Shown here one piece after another: positions 22,852 through 30,769 of a DNA stretch of 64,000 nt. Every line of letters begins with the position of its first letter. Position 1 is the stretch's first letter. A program made the position numbers and the translations under genes. Origin of the DNA: Chengkuizengella sp. SCS-71B (GTDB lineage Bacteria; Bacillota; Bacilli; Paenibacillales; KCTC-33759); contig NZ_JAZHSH010000001.1 in assembly GCF_040100845.1 (NCBI RefSeq), positions 2,712,501-2,776,500 of the forward strand. Direction: 5' to 3'. The notes under the pieces are model-generated. The model made no database searches, was not told the origin of the DNA, and saw nothing but the letters and a program-made list of their open reading frames with translations.

Positions 22852-22977
22852 ATGGGAGCAGTTATAGTTTTGGTTTTATTTATATTACTTGTAATAATAT
22901 TATTAGCTTCAATTAAAACCTATAATCCTTTAGTACACTGTGATGTATTTTACCGTGGGGTATGTATAATACAATGA
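22852..22977 (+). CDS. YjcZ-like tiny protein I
   Basis: 41 residues: MGAVIVLVLFILLVIILLAS, then IKTYNPLVHCDVFYRGVCII and Q. Tail and following 100 bases match gene C; head matches A, B and G. ATG after GAAGGGAAGGG. Confidence 0.82.
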   Translation: MGAVIVLVLFILLVIILLASIKTYNPLVHCDVFYRGVCIIQ

Positions 22978-23076
22978 TGTGCTGTAAAAATTCCTTTTCC
23001 AATTGAACCACCACTTATGCAGGCACCTCAGTGAAGCATCTCCACTAACGGAGAACTTCATGAGCATGTGAATAGA
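22958..23076 (+). repeat. Shared tail and 3' block, copy 2
   Basis: Plus-strand counterpart of 11884-12004, starting in the CRGVCIIQ-type codons and including the GAAGCATCTCC..GGAGAACTTC hairpin. Confidence 0.75.
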
Positions 23077-23299
23077 ATATAGCAAATTTAAAGCTCTGCT
23101 TATTTTAACAGCAGGGTTTTTTAATGTTAAGGAGGGTGAAGAGATTGGAATTAAATATCATTTATCCTATACGAACTTATATTTGAAATGGTATATAGCA
23201 CATTTTCAAACAATCAATTCACTTGTCTATACCAAAATGAAGGGTTTAAACATAGAATATAAGGTAGAACTATTACGCACTCATAGAATCCTTCTACGG

Positions 23300-23352
23300 A
23301 AACCTTACTATTTATAGTGGGGTTTTATTCTATGAAAAATGTGTACTTGTAT
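23300..23352 (+). repeat. Upstream module without its gene (plus copy)
   Basis: Hairpin AACCTTACTATTTATAGTGG and CTATGAAAAATGTGTACTTG, then TATCATAGG, where the sequence switches to the HNH fragment. The last module of the plus-strand array. Confidence 0.7.
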
Positions 23353-23380
23353 CATAGGAAAGGGAAGGTCAGTTGATTAG

Positions 23381-23701
23381 TACATTAGTTCAACACTATC
23401 AAGAGAACCCTATTGCGATGAACACAAGAAAAATACCAACCAATACTATGATAAGTATGTAAGAGATAAGGAAAGTAAAACATTCTATCAAAGTAAAGAA
23501 TGGAAACAAGTAAGACAACAAGCCTTAATAAGAGATCGTCATCTATGTCAGCATTGCTTAAAACAAAAAAAGATTACAAGATCTGATATGGTGGATCACA
23601 TTACACCGATTAAAGAGGATTGGTCATTGAGGTTAGACCTAATTAATCTACAATCGTTATGTCATAGCTGTCATAATAAGAAGACAGCAAAAATAGGATA
23701 G
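23381..23701 (+). pseudogene. HNH endonuclease lacking its 5' end
   Basis: The frame reads PYCDEHKKNTNQYYDKYVRD, FYQSKEWKQVRQQALIRDRH, then LCQHCLKQKK, MVDHITPIKEDWSLRLDLIN and LQSLCHSCHNKKTAKIG. The paired CxxC, the DHI-P histidine and the LC-x-x-CHN-x-KT end are the phage HNH nuclease pattern found beside terminase genes. A stop precedes the frame and no start codon is available, so the first codons were lost at the join with the tiny-gene module. Confidence 0.8.
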
Positions 23702-23805
23702 GTGTAGTTTTTAAGGAAGGTTGAGAAAAATGAATATGGATAGAAATTAGAATTAGCGAGATAATATTAGTGAGGCTAATGTAAAGATTTTGTGGAGGTG
23801 AAAGT

Positions 23806-24015
23806 ATGTTTTTTTCTTTAATAGTATATGAATACCTTAATGCTTTTTTAGTGCCAATTTTAGCAATTATATTTTGTCTTAATCTTGTAGCAATAATAAA
23901 AAAAGTAAAGAAAGACGAATCTACTACCGCTAACACATTCTGGTTAACAATATCTTTTGTAATAATGGTATGGATCATTGCTTTTACCCTGCTTTCTACT
24001 CTTTCTATGCATTAG
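23806..24015 (+). CDS. Small two-helix membrane protein
   Basis: 69 residues with two hydrophobic stretches (AFLVPILAIIFCLNLVAII and WLTISFVIMVWIIAFTLL) around a charged KKVKKDEST loop. ATG after GTGGAGGTGAAAGT. No family recognised; DUF-type phage or immunity-like membrane protein possible. Confidence 0.6.
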   Translation: MFFSLIVYEYLNAFLVPILAIIFCLNLVAIIKKVKKDESTTANTFWLTISFVIMVWIIAFTLLSTLSMH

Positions 24016-24145
24016 ATAATATTAGGTATAGAAGTACAGTAGAGTTATATAAAAATGAAATAAATAATCAGGTGCTTTTTTTGTAAACAGAGAATAATTT
24101 ATAAATAAAATAAGTATTAAATCTTAAGATGAAAGCGGTGAAAAA

Positions 24146-24382
24146 GTAGACTCTTTATTAAAAGCAATACAGGAACGTCTTGGACATTCACGATATCAAA
24201 CAACTGCTGATATATATGCCCATGTCACAAAAAAAGTGAGAAAAGAACCGCAGGTAAGTTTGATAAATTTTCTCCAGAAAAAACCATCCCCAATTCGTCC
24301 CCAATTTATCAAAACTCAGATAAAATCCAGTCATCACTTAATATTCACTAACAAAAAAAACCTTGATACACAAGGGGGTTGA
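24146..24382 (+). pseudogene. 3' fragment of a tyrosine integrase
   Basis: DSLLKAIQERLGHSRYQTTA then DIYAHVTKKVRKEP is the end of a tyrosine recombinase: the LGH motif and the catalytic Tyr in DIYAHVT. The frame ends 12 bases before the tRNA-Val copy at 24395, the expected place for an integrase beside its att site. Confidence 0.85.
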
Positions 24383-24394
24383 ACGTTTAAATGA

Positions 24395-24442
24395 TGGTGA
24401 CCTGAACAGGGTTCGAACCTGTGACCTCCACCCTGTCAAGAT
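24395..24442 (-). repeat. tRNA-Val 3'-end copy 4 (att-like)
   Basis: 48 bases identical to the tRNA-Val 3' part. About 100 bases to the right are direct repeats GTTGTCCAAAA and CTTGTCCAAAA, present in the same relative place after copy 2 (13788-13812) and possibly integrase arm sites. Confidence 0.88.
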
Positions 24443-24616
24443 TCTGGATGCAGTTTTCAGTACCTTCCTCCATCAACCTAAACCCTTTAATATCAAAGGT
24501 TTTAGGGATTATAGGAACATTTATTCCTCCCCTAATTTACCCTATTTAACTATAAAAGTTGTCCAAAAACTTGTCCAAAAAGGCAATAAAAAAAAGCGAG
24601 GTTTCCCTCACTCGAT

Positions 24617-24805
24617 TTAACTTCCGTTCAACCATTTAAAAAAGGTTTCTCTTGATATTTTATACATTCTCCCAACCCTTACATAGTGGAATGGTTTTGA
24701 AAGTAGCAACTCATAAGTTTGACGTTCACCAATATCTAAAATCTCCTGTATGTGTTTAGGTGTCAAAACTTCTGGATATTTTTCAATGTTTATTTTTCCA
24801 TTCAT
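24617..24805 (-). CDS. Excisionase-like small HTH protein, copy 2
   Basis: 62 residues, MNGKINIEKYPEVLTPKHIQ onward, differing from the 13852 copy in one residue (E for G at position 8). DNA identity is high through the flanks (about 24540-25310 against 13780-14540), so the whole integrase-proximal module was duplicated or inserted twice. Confidence 0.8.
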   Translation of the reverse strand: MNGKINIEKYPEVLTPKHIQEILDIGERQTYELLLSKPFHYVRVGRMYKISRETFFKWLNGS

Positions 24806-24852
24806 TAAATTCTCCCCTTTCTTTATGCTTACAAGGGAATGTGTTGTTGAAA

Positions 24853-25281
24853 TCATACGTTTTGTGACGCTTTACGCCAAATTTCTTTCGAATTTCTTTG
24901 ATCGGCTTTAACTTGTTCGATTGATCGTTTATTCGAATCACACCAAAATGTAAACTCACGAAGTTCTTCAACCGTTAAATCATTTTGTTCTGCTATATAC
25001 GAAACAAGTGAATTCCAACGTTCTTCGTTAATCTTCTCACGATTTTCTTCGAACCAAACGAATGGGTTTTTGTCACGTTTACAACTATTCAAATTTGAAT
25101 CTAACGGATATACATTTCCAATCGTTAAGCCGCCATGTCCCCACGAAACAGGAATAAAATGATCAACCGTGAAGTTTTTCGAATTGGTCAACGCACATTG
25201 TCCGCTAAAGCGTTCTATAATCGAAACCCATATTTGACCGTTAAATTCACGAGGTAATAATTTTTCGAATAATTTTCTAAT
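24853..25281 (-). CDS. HNH endonuclease, copy 2, apparently with ATT start
   Basis: Same design as the 14088 copy: RKLFEKLLPREFNGQIWVSI, then DHFIPVSWGHGGLTIGNVYP and SCKRDKNPFVW. The only start that fits is ATT at 25281 behind AAGGGGTGAA; without it the HNH protein loses its conserved first 30 residues. It overlaps no gene and lies between the HTH gene and the broken methyltransferase on the same strand. Confidence 0.75.
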   Translation of the reverse strand: MRKLFEKLLPREFNGQIWVSIIERFSGQCALTNSKNFTVDHFIPVSWGHGGLTIGNVYPLDSNLNSCKRDKNPFVWFEENREKINEERWNSLVSYIAEQNDLTVEELREFTFWCDSNKRSIEQVKADQRNSKEIWRKASQNV

Positions 25282-25346
25282 AATTTCACCCCTTATAAGG
25301 AAAGGATGCCTTCCGAAAGAAAAACGTCATTTCAATTTACGATCAA

Positions 25347-26149
25347 TTACCGATCTTTATTTCCAGTTGTCAATTTAGCTTCAGCAATTTCATCATAAAC
25401 ATTTTCTAAGCGTTGATTCGCTATTTCAACGTATTTTGGTTCCATTTCAAAACCTATAAATTTACGATTTGTTTTCAAACAAGCAATTGCTGTGGTTCCT
25501 GAACCTATGCAATTATCTAAAACTACATCATTTTCATTGGTGTAAGTTTTAATTAAGTATTCAAATAACGATATTGGTTTTTGTGTTGGATGGTATTTAC
25601 TTTTGTCTCTCGAAAACTTTTGGACAGTTTTAGGATATCTGAACCCTTCGTTTTTTGTAACAACCTCATCAACACTATCTTTACCATAGTTACTACCATG
25701 ATGTGATTTCTTCACTATATATGATTTACCCTCGGTCATTTGAGGATTATATGTTGGTGATTTTTTATAAAATACTAAAATATTTTCATGATCTTTTAGA
25801 GGCATCTTTTTAGCATTTAAAAAACCTGTTCCAGCATCTTTCTGCCATATCCATTCATACTTCAACATTTTGAGATTACTCATACCTAAAACTTTATCAA
25901 AAGGAGTTTGAGCTGTAAGTATAATTGCTCCATTATCCTTAATAATTCGTAAGTATTGCTTCCACATTAACTCTAAATCAATTATAGAATCCCACTTATT
26001 TTGAGTTGTTCCATAAGGTAAATCACATAAAACCATATCTAAAATTTATCAGGAATTAGTTTCATCCCTTCCAAACAATCCATTTGATAGATTCGATTTA
26101 GTTCTAAACTACCTAATATTTTTTCACATCTATTTTCCGCTTGCTTCAT
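25347..26149 (-). pseudogene. Adenine/cytosine-N DNA methyltransferase, frameshifted
   Basis: The 5' frame starts at ATG 26149 (MKQAENRCEKILGSLELNRI, then YQMDCLEGMKLIPDKF) and hits a stop near 26040. The rest continues in another frame as MVLCDLPYGTTQNKWDSIID, with the DLPY catalytic motif, and ends with the AdoMet-binding DNCIGSGTTAIACLKTNRKF. The order DPPY-like motif first, FxGxG-like last, is the beta class of amino-methyltransferases (N6-adenine or N4-cytosine). The start overlaps the stop of a short upstream frame ending FGEYK by ATGA. No restriction enzyme is nearby, which fits an orphan phage methylase. Confidence 0.85.
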
Positions 26150-26263
26150 TTGTATTCACCAAACATTTGCGAAACAGCTTCGATTTCAATCTCTTCTTCG
26201 CTTTACTCATAATGAAGCAGCGTAAACATTCGTCAGTAAGATTAGAGGATTACGGATAAAAAA

Positions 26264-26287
26264 AGCGTCGATCGTTAGATCAACGCT
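26264..26287. terminator. AGCGT hairpin
   Basis: AGCGTCGATC and GATCAACGCT arms with A-run left and T-rich right side, between the methyltransferase region and the membrane-anchored protein gene. Confidence 0.65.
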
Positions 26288-26354
26288 CTGTATTTTACAT
26301 TAAATTTTAACTAACATAAGACTACAATCTTAACATGATTTATAATAACAATAT

Positions 26355-26888
26355 TCAAAGTTTATCTTCGTTTTTATCATATATTTTTATTTCTTTTATT
26401 GAATCAAGAATATTTATAGTACCACTTTTAAAATCTAAAGGATGTATATACATCCTTAATGTATCAATTCCATAAAGGTCAATATCATCAATTCCAATAT
26501 ATTCAAATATTTCATAAACCCCTTCTACAGAAAAATTATTGTTTTTAGAATATGTTTTACCTTGATCATCAACTAAATTAAAATGAAACACACCTAAATC
26601 AATACTATCATTATTAAAAGACCATTTATTATACCAAAATCCAAAATGGAGTCGGTTTGTATCAGGGGAATAATATAGGTCAGTTAGTTTAATATTTATG
26701 TCTTTTAAATTGTGTTCTTTAAGTTGAATAGTTAATAACTCTGCCCGTGGTCGGGGGTCTTCTTTATAATAAATTAATGGTTTTATAAAACCGTACTTAT
26801 ATTGCATGAGTTCCCAATTTTTTTGAAGAAAAAGAAAAAAGCCAACAATAGCTAAGCCAATAAATAAAAATATTAATTTCTTTTTCAA
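26355..26888 (-). CDS. Membrane-anchored extracellular protein, unrecognised
   Basis: 177 residues from the TTG after AGGGGGAGATTAAAA: KKKLIFLFIGLAIVGFFLFL is a single N-terminal membrane anchor or signal, then a soluble beta-rich part (LTIQLKEHNLKDINIKLTDL, LHFGFWYNKWSFNNDSIDLG). No known motif. The long upstream extension in the same frame lacks a ribosome binding site. It stands alone between two terminator-like repeats; 26889-27188 holds only an AACCCGAATAG inverted repeat (27090-27135). Confidence 0.6.
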   Translation of the reverse strand: MKKKLIFLFIGLAIVGFFLFLQKNWELMQYKYGFIKPLIYYKEDPRPRAELLTIQLKEHNLKDINIKLTDLYYSPDTNRLHFGFWYNKWSFNNDSIDLGVFHFNLVDDQGKTYSKNNNFSVEGVYEIFEYIGIDDIDLYGIDTLRMYIHPLDFKSGTINILDSIKEIKIYDKNEDKL

Positions 26889-27089
26889 TTTTAATCTCCC
26901 CCTAAAAATTTTTCTTTCTATATGAATAGTATGCATAATTAATAAGAAAAACACAAAGTAGTCTCTATAAAAGGAATTAATCGGATAATAAATGTTTTTA
27001 TTATTGAACCACAGGTGCAAGACAATTTTTATTCCATTGTATATTTATTTAATTCTTCTGTTTACAATACTGATTTCTTAAAACATAGA

Positions 27090-27135
27090 AACCCGAATAG
27101 TGGATACATTTAAAAAATGCCCCGCTATTCGGGTT
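27090..27135. terminator. AACCCGAATAG inverted repeat
   Basis: Arms AACCCGAATAG and CTATTCGGGTT separated by 24 bases. No strong T-run; may be a weak bidirectional terminator. Confidence 0.4.
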
Positions 27136-27188
27136 ATAGTTCAACCCTTTGAGGAATATATTAATGTATTAATACTTTACTCCTATTT

Positions 27189-27308
27189 CACCCTGAACGC
27201 TTGGGTTGGTCTAGTGTACGAATGATTGATAAATACGCTCATATTATGCCAAACATGCAACAAGAGACTGCGGAGACTTTCGGAAATGCTTTCTTTAACG
27301 CAAAATGA
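27189..27308 (+). pseudogene. 3' fragment of a second tyrosine integrase
   Basis: HPERLGWSSVRMIDKYAHIM then PNMQQETAETFGNAFFNAK is the C-terminal end of a phage/ICE integrase, with the catalytic Tyr in DKYAHIMP. It differs clearly from the fragment at 24146, so at least two different integrases have used this tRNA. The fragment ends 145 bases from the tRNA gene. Confidence 0.85.
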
Positions 27309-27452
27309 AGTTTTAATAATAAAGTTTGCCAAAAATATAAAGTTGTCCAAAAGTTGCCCAAAAAGTGAAAAATCGCAATTTCACATCAAAACTACAATTC
27401 CCAAACAAAAGAAAAACCCCTTGTGTATCAAGGGGTTTGGGCGTTTTTATTA

Positions 27453-27529
27453 TGGTGACCTGAACAGGGTTCGAACCTGTGACCTCCACCCTGTCAAGAT
27501 GGCGCTCTCCCTGCTGAGCTATCAGGTCA
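27453..27529 (-). tRNA. tRNA-Val(GAC)
   Basis: Full cloverleaf on the minus strand: TGACCTG/CAGGTCA acceptor, GCTC..GAGC D arm, CCATC-TTGACAG-GGTGG anticodon arm (anticodon GAC), GTTCGAA T loop, encoded CCA. The terminator AAACCCCTTGATACACAAGGGG lies just beyond its 3' end. Its 3' 48 bases are the source of the four att-like copies further left. Confidence 0.95.
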
Positions 27530-27613
27530 TTTATAGTTAAATGCTTTTGCAAATATTTAGTATATTCATACTACCAAGGATGAATGAAAAGGTCAATCAT
27601 TAAATATTAAAAA

Positions 27614-28438
27614 CTAATCTATGATGTCATTAATAAATTTTTTTGTTTCTAAAATAGCTTGCTCCAATGGTTTAGTTGTTCCTTGAAAAGGATGAACAGC
27701 ATTAAATGTATGATTCCCTTCTAAAATATGAATCCACTTGATATCAGGATTATTTTGGACCAATTGTTGAGACCCTTTAATTAATCGATCATGATCCTTT
27801 GTACCTTGAATAAGAACAATAGGAGTTCTCGAAGATTTCGCTCTTTCAAGAATATTATACTTATCTTTATTCTCTTCCATGTCATCCAGTATTTCTACAT
27901 TTAAAGGCATTTGCTGCTTCGTGCGCGCATTATAAACAAAAGAACTTCCTGTTTGTTTCATTTCCTCTTTCTGCTCTCTGGTGAATAAATCTACGTTTGT
28001 AATTCCATTCCAGCTGACTACTGCTTGAACTGCTTCAGGATGATCAAAGCTATATATCAAACATACTCCCGCTCCTCTACTGTGACCTAATAAATAAAGA
28101 AAAGATGAATTCACCTCTATAGGGAGCTTACTATTTTGAACAGCATCCACTATTATGTCTAGATCCTCTAATTCTCTTGCATATGTATTTTGTGCAAATT
28201 TATCTAATTCCGTAAAATCAAGTAGATTCTCACCAACTCCATTGTAGGAGAAATTGAATGTAACTACATCCAGATTATCTGCTAATGCTTTTCCAATATA
28301 AGAAAACATGCCCCAATCTTTAAAACCTTTAAAACCATGGCAAACAATGAGAGTCCCCTTTGAAGGATTTTTGGAGACATAAACATTCCCTCTTAATAAC
28401 CTATTTTCTTCCATTCTAATTTGAAATGGGATAGACAA
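27614..28438 (-). CDS. Alpha/beta hydrolase
   Basis: 274 residues. Catalytic triad candidates: Ser in LLGHSRGAGV, Asp in QGTKDHD and His in EGNHTF; oxyanion segment VCHGFKGFKDWG. Similar to bacterial serine esterases/acyl-peptide hydrolase-like proteins. Natural substrate unknown. TTG start 28438 follows AAAGGAGGGG. The gene follows the oxidoreductase gene by 25 bases and may be cotranscribed. Confidence 0.85.
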   Translation of the reverse strand: MSIPFQIRMEENRLLRGNVYVSKNPSKGTLIVCHGFKGFKDWGMFSYIGKALADNLDVVTFNFSYNGVGENLLDFTELDKFAQNTYARELEDLDIIVDAVQNSKLPIEVNSSFLYLLGHSRGAGVCLIYSFDHPEAVQAVVSWNGITNVDLFTREQKEEMKQTGSSFVYNARTKQQMPLNVEILDDMEENKDKYNILERAKSSRTPIVLIQGTKDHDRLIKGSQQLVQNNPDIKWIHILEGNHTFNAVHPFQGTTKPLEQAILETKKFINDIID

Positions 28439-28462
28439 TATATACCCCTCCTTTTGTTGATA

Positions 28463-29449
28463 TTAAACTAATTCAATCCTCTTTCGATTTTTTGCAGACT
28501 CAATGCAAGCTGAGACTACCTTCATATTATGATACGCATCCTTAGGTTGAAAAGGTAGAGGTTGATTTTGAAATATACTTTGTGCAAAATGATCTGCTTG
28601 CAACGTATATTGATTTACTTCAGGTACCTCGATTACTTTGGAATCACCTTTTTTTGTAACTATAAAATGATTCTTTCCATCCATTGTAATAAATGCACTT
28701 GGCACTTCAATTTTTCCGTCAGAACCTACAACCTCTAAACTATTTCTAAATTCTGCCCACATCCCACAGTCAAAAGTTAGTGATACTTGATTCGGGAATT
28801 CGATCAAAGCAGATGCCATCATATCAACTTGATCATGATGAGAAGAGAAAAAAGCATGCGTAGTCACAGCCTCTGGTTCATTCTCTAAAATAAATCTTGC
28901 AGCACTAATTGGATAACATCCTACATCATATAATGAACCACCTCCCATATGTTGTTTGTATCTAACGTTTTCCATATCCTCTGCATTATTAAACGTAAAT
29001 GCACTATGTATTCCACGTATTTCACCAATTTCACCTGATTTAATCATCTCTTTTAACTGTTTATAACGTGGATGATAACGATACATAAATGCTTCAGCTA
29101 AATAAACGTTAGCCTTCTCACAAGCTTCAATCATTTCAATAGCTTCATTTTCATTTAGTGCTATTGGTTTTTCGCATAATACATGTTTACCAGCTTGTGC
29201 TGCTTTGATCGTCCACTCTTTATGTAAATGGTTTGGAAGTGGAATGTATACTGACTCAATGTCTGGATCAGCTAACAATTCCTCATAATCTCCATATGCT
29301 CTTGGTATGTTCAATTCTAATGCTACTTTTAAAGCCTTTTCTTTCCCTCGACTTGCAATAGCAACCACTTCATTCATTTTTGATTCTTTTATGCCAGGTA
29401 TAACTGAGTTTATAGCTATATTTGCACAACCCAAAATTCCCCATTTCAT
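28463..29449 (-). CDS. Gfo/Idh/MocA family oxidoreductase
   Basis: About 328 residues. The N-terminal NAD(P) fold starts MKWGILGCANIAINSVIPG; CEKPIAL holds the conserved EKP Lys of the family, and MGGGSLYDVGCYPISAARF marks the substrate domain. It oxidises or reduces a sugar or polyol with NAD(P). The start is uncertain: ATG 29449 opens directly on the Rossmann strand but lacks a good ribosome binding site; codons up to 29485 are in frame. Confidence 0.85.
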   Translation of the reverse strand: MKWGILGCANIAINSVIPGIKESKMNEVVAIASRGKEKALKVALELNIPRAYGDYEELLADPDIESVYIPLPNHLHKEWTIKAAQAGKHVLCEKPIALNENEAIEMIEACEKANVYLAEAFMYRYHPRYKQLKEMIKSGEIGEIRGIHSAFTFNNAEDMENVRYKQHMGGGSLYDVGCYPISAARFILENEPEAVTTHAFFSSHHDQVDMMASALIEFPNQVSLTFDCGMWAEFRNSLEVVGSDGKIEVPSAFITMDGKNHFIVTKKGDSKVIEVPEVNQYTLQADHFAQSIFQNQPLPFQPKDAYHNMKVVSACIESAKNRKRIELV

Positions 29450-29677
29450 TTTTCTACTTTGTATAATGTTCACTCCTAAATTCAATTTTCTTGAATAATA
29501 ACCTTATTTTCTGTATATTAAAAAAAACTTCATTCATAAATATGCTTTTACTCTATATATTATGAAGTAGGAAGTTCTGTTAAACAAGTAACTAAAAAAA
29601 TAAAAAAATATTATTGCAACATTTCTGCCGTCTAGTCCGTCTAATAGTTAAATCAATTTATGAAAGAAGGGTTAAAA

Positions 29678-30604
29678 TTGAAGAAAAAAATATTAACAGG
29701 GTTATCCTTGATCTTCATGTTTATTTTTGCGGTTACTGGATCAGTTTTTGCTTTTAGCGACTTACCAGAGGGAACAGACAAAAACATTATTATGGAATTA
29801 AAGCGAAATGGAGTTGTAAGTGGAATGGACGAAAATAATTTCGCTCCAAATGGAAAACTTACCTACGCTGAAGGAATTGCCTTAATCGTTAAAGGATTAG
29901 ATTTGAACTTAGCCCATATGACATTTATTAAGCAACCTTTAGCAAGTGATTATTTTACGAACATATCAGATGATTCCTGGTATGATGATTATTTTGTAAA
30001 AGCCTATTTAAATGGTGTGGATCTAGATAAAGATGTTAATCCAAACAAAAAGATGACAAAAGAGCAATTTTCACATGCCTTATTTCAAGCAATGGATGCA
30101 AAAGGTGACTATAGCTTTATAGAGATGTTCTTAACAATTTCAGATGCTGAAAAGATCAATCCAGAATATATGGGTAGCATTCAAAAAATATTACTTTCAG
30201 AAGTTGCTTCCTTAGATCAAACAAGCAAATTCCATCCGGCACAACTTGTCAAAAGAATTGATGCTTCAGTAATGATATATAAAGCAATTAAATTTGTAGA
30301 TAGTCATTCAGAGGAAGAATCGCCAATTGACGTACCGGCACCTATTCCTGATGAAGAAGTTACCTTTAAAGTAGAGAAAGTGAATGAAGAAGTGAATAAA
30401 GTTACTTTATCTTGGGGAGAAAAACCAAATGCAGGTTACTCAATAGAAATTACATCCGTGGATTTTGTTAATAATGAGGCTGTCATTCATTATCAACTTC
30501 ATTATCCAGTTGAAGGAATGATGTATGCTATGGTAATTACTGAACCTAAAGCAGAAACTTATATTTCAAATTCATTAACACCTAGTATTCAACAAGAAAA
30601 ATAA
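29678..30604 (+). CDS. Secreted SLH-domain protein with PrcB-like C-terminal domain
   Basis: 308 residues from TTG 29678 (after AAAGAAGGG). Signal peptide KKKILTGLSLIFMFIFAV...VFA. Three degenerate SLH-type segments follow (FSDLPEGTDKNIIMELKRNG, YFTNISDDSWYDDYFVKAYL, KMTKEQFSHALFQAM), then from about residue 235 a PrcB_C-like domain (VTLSWGEKPNAGYSIEITSV, AMVITEPKAETYI). SLH segments anchor proteins to wall polymers; PrcB-like domains occur in protease-complex components and inhibitors. It has its own terminator at 30624-30664. Confidence 0.75.
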   Translation: MKKKILTGLSLIFMFIFAVTGSVFAFSDLPEGTDKNIIMELKRNGVVSGMDENNFAPNGKLTYAEGIALIVKGLDLNLAHMTFIKQPLASDYFTNISDDSWYDDYFVKAYLNGVDLDKDVNPNKKMTKEQFSHALFQAMDAKGDYSFIEMFLTISDAEKINPEYMGSIQKILLSEVASLDQTSKFHPAQLVKRIDASVMIYKAIKFVDSHSEEESPIDVPAPIPDEEVTFKVEKVNEEVNKVTLSWGEKPNAGYSIEITSVDFVNNEAVIHYQLHYPVEGMMYAMVITEPKAETYISNSLTPSIQQEK

Positions 30605-30623
30605 AACAAAAATATCTCATAAA

Positions 30624-30664
30624 CAACTCCTTACATTTTTTCAAAAAATGATGAGGGGTTTTTT
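30624..30664 (+). terminator. Terminator of the SLH gene
   Basis: ACTCCTTACATTTTTT and AAAAAATGATGAGGGGT arms (imperfect) followed by TTTTT. Confidence 0.75.
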
Positions 30665-30769
30665 ATTTATATATAAATAAAAAATTTGCATAAAGCAAAT
30701 GATAGTTATGACAATAAATTCAATTTTACACCTTGTTGCTGAGTCTAAATTAAGAGAGGATAAATCCCA

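Noticed and set aside
26888..27020. Longer N-terminus for the membrane-anchored protein at 26355
   Set aside because: The extension lacks a ribosome binding site, and a good one precedes the TTG directly before the membrane segment.
27226..27540. 104-residue ORF across the tRNA-Val gene
   Set aside because: It runs through the tRNA and its terminator; only its first codons coincide with the integrase remnant, which is in frame from 27189.
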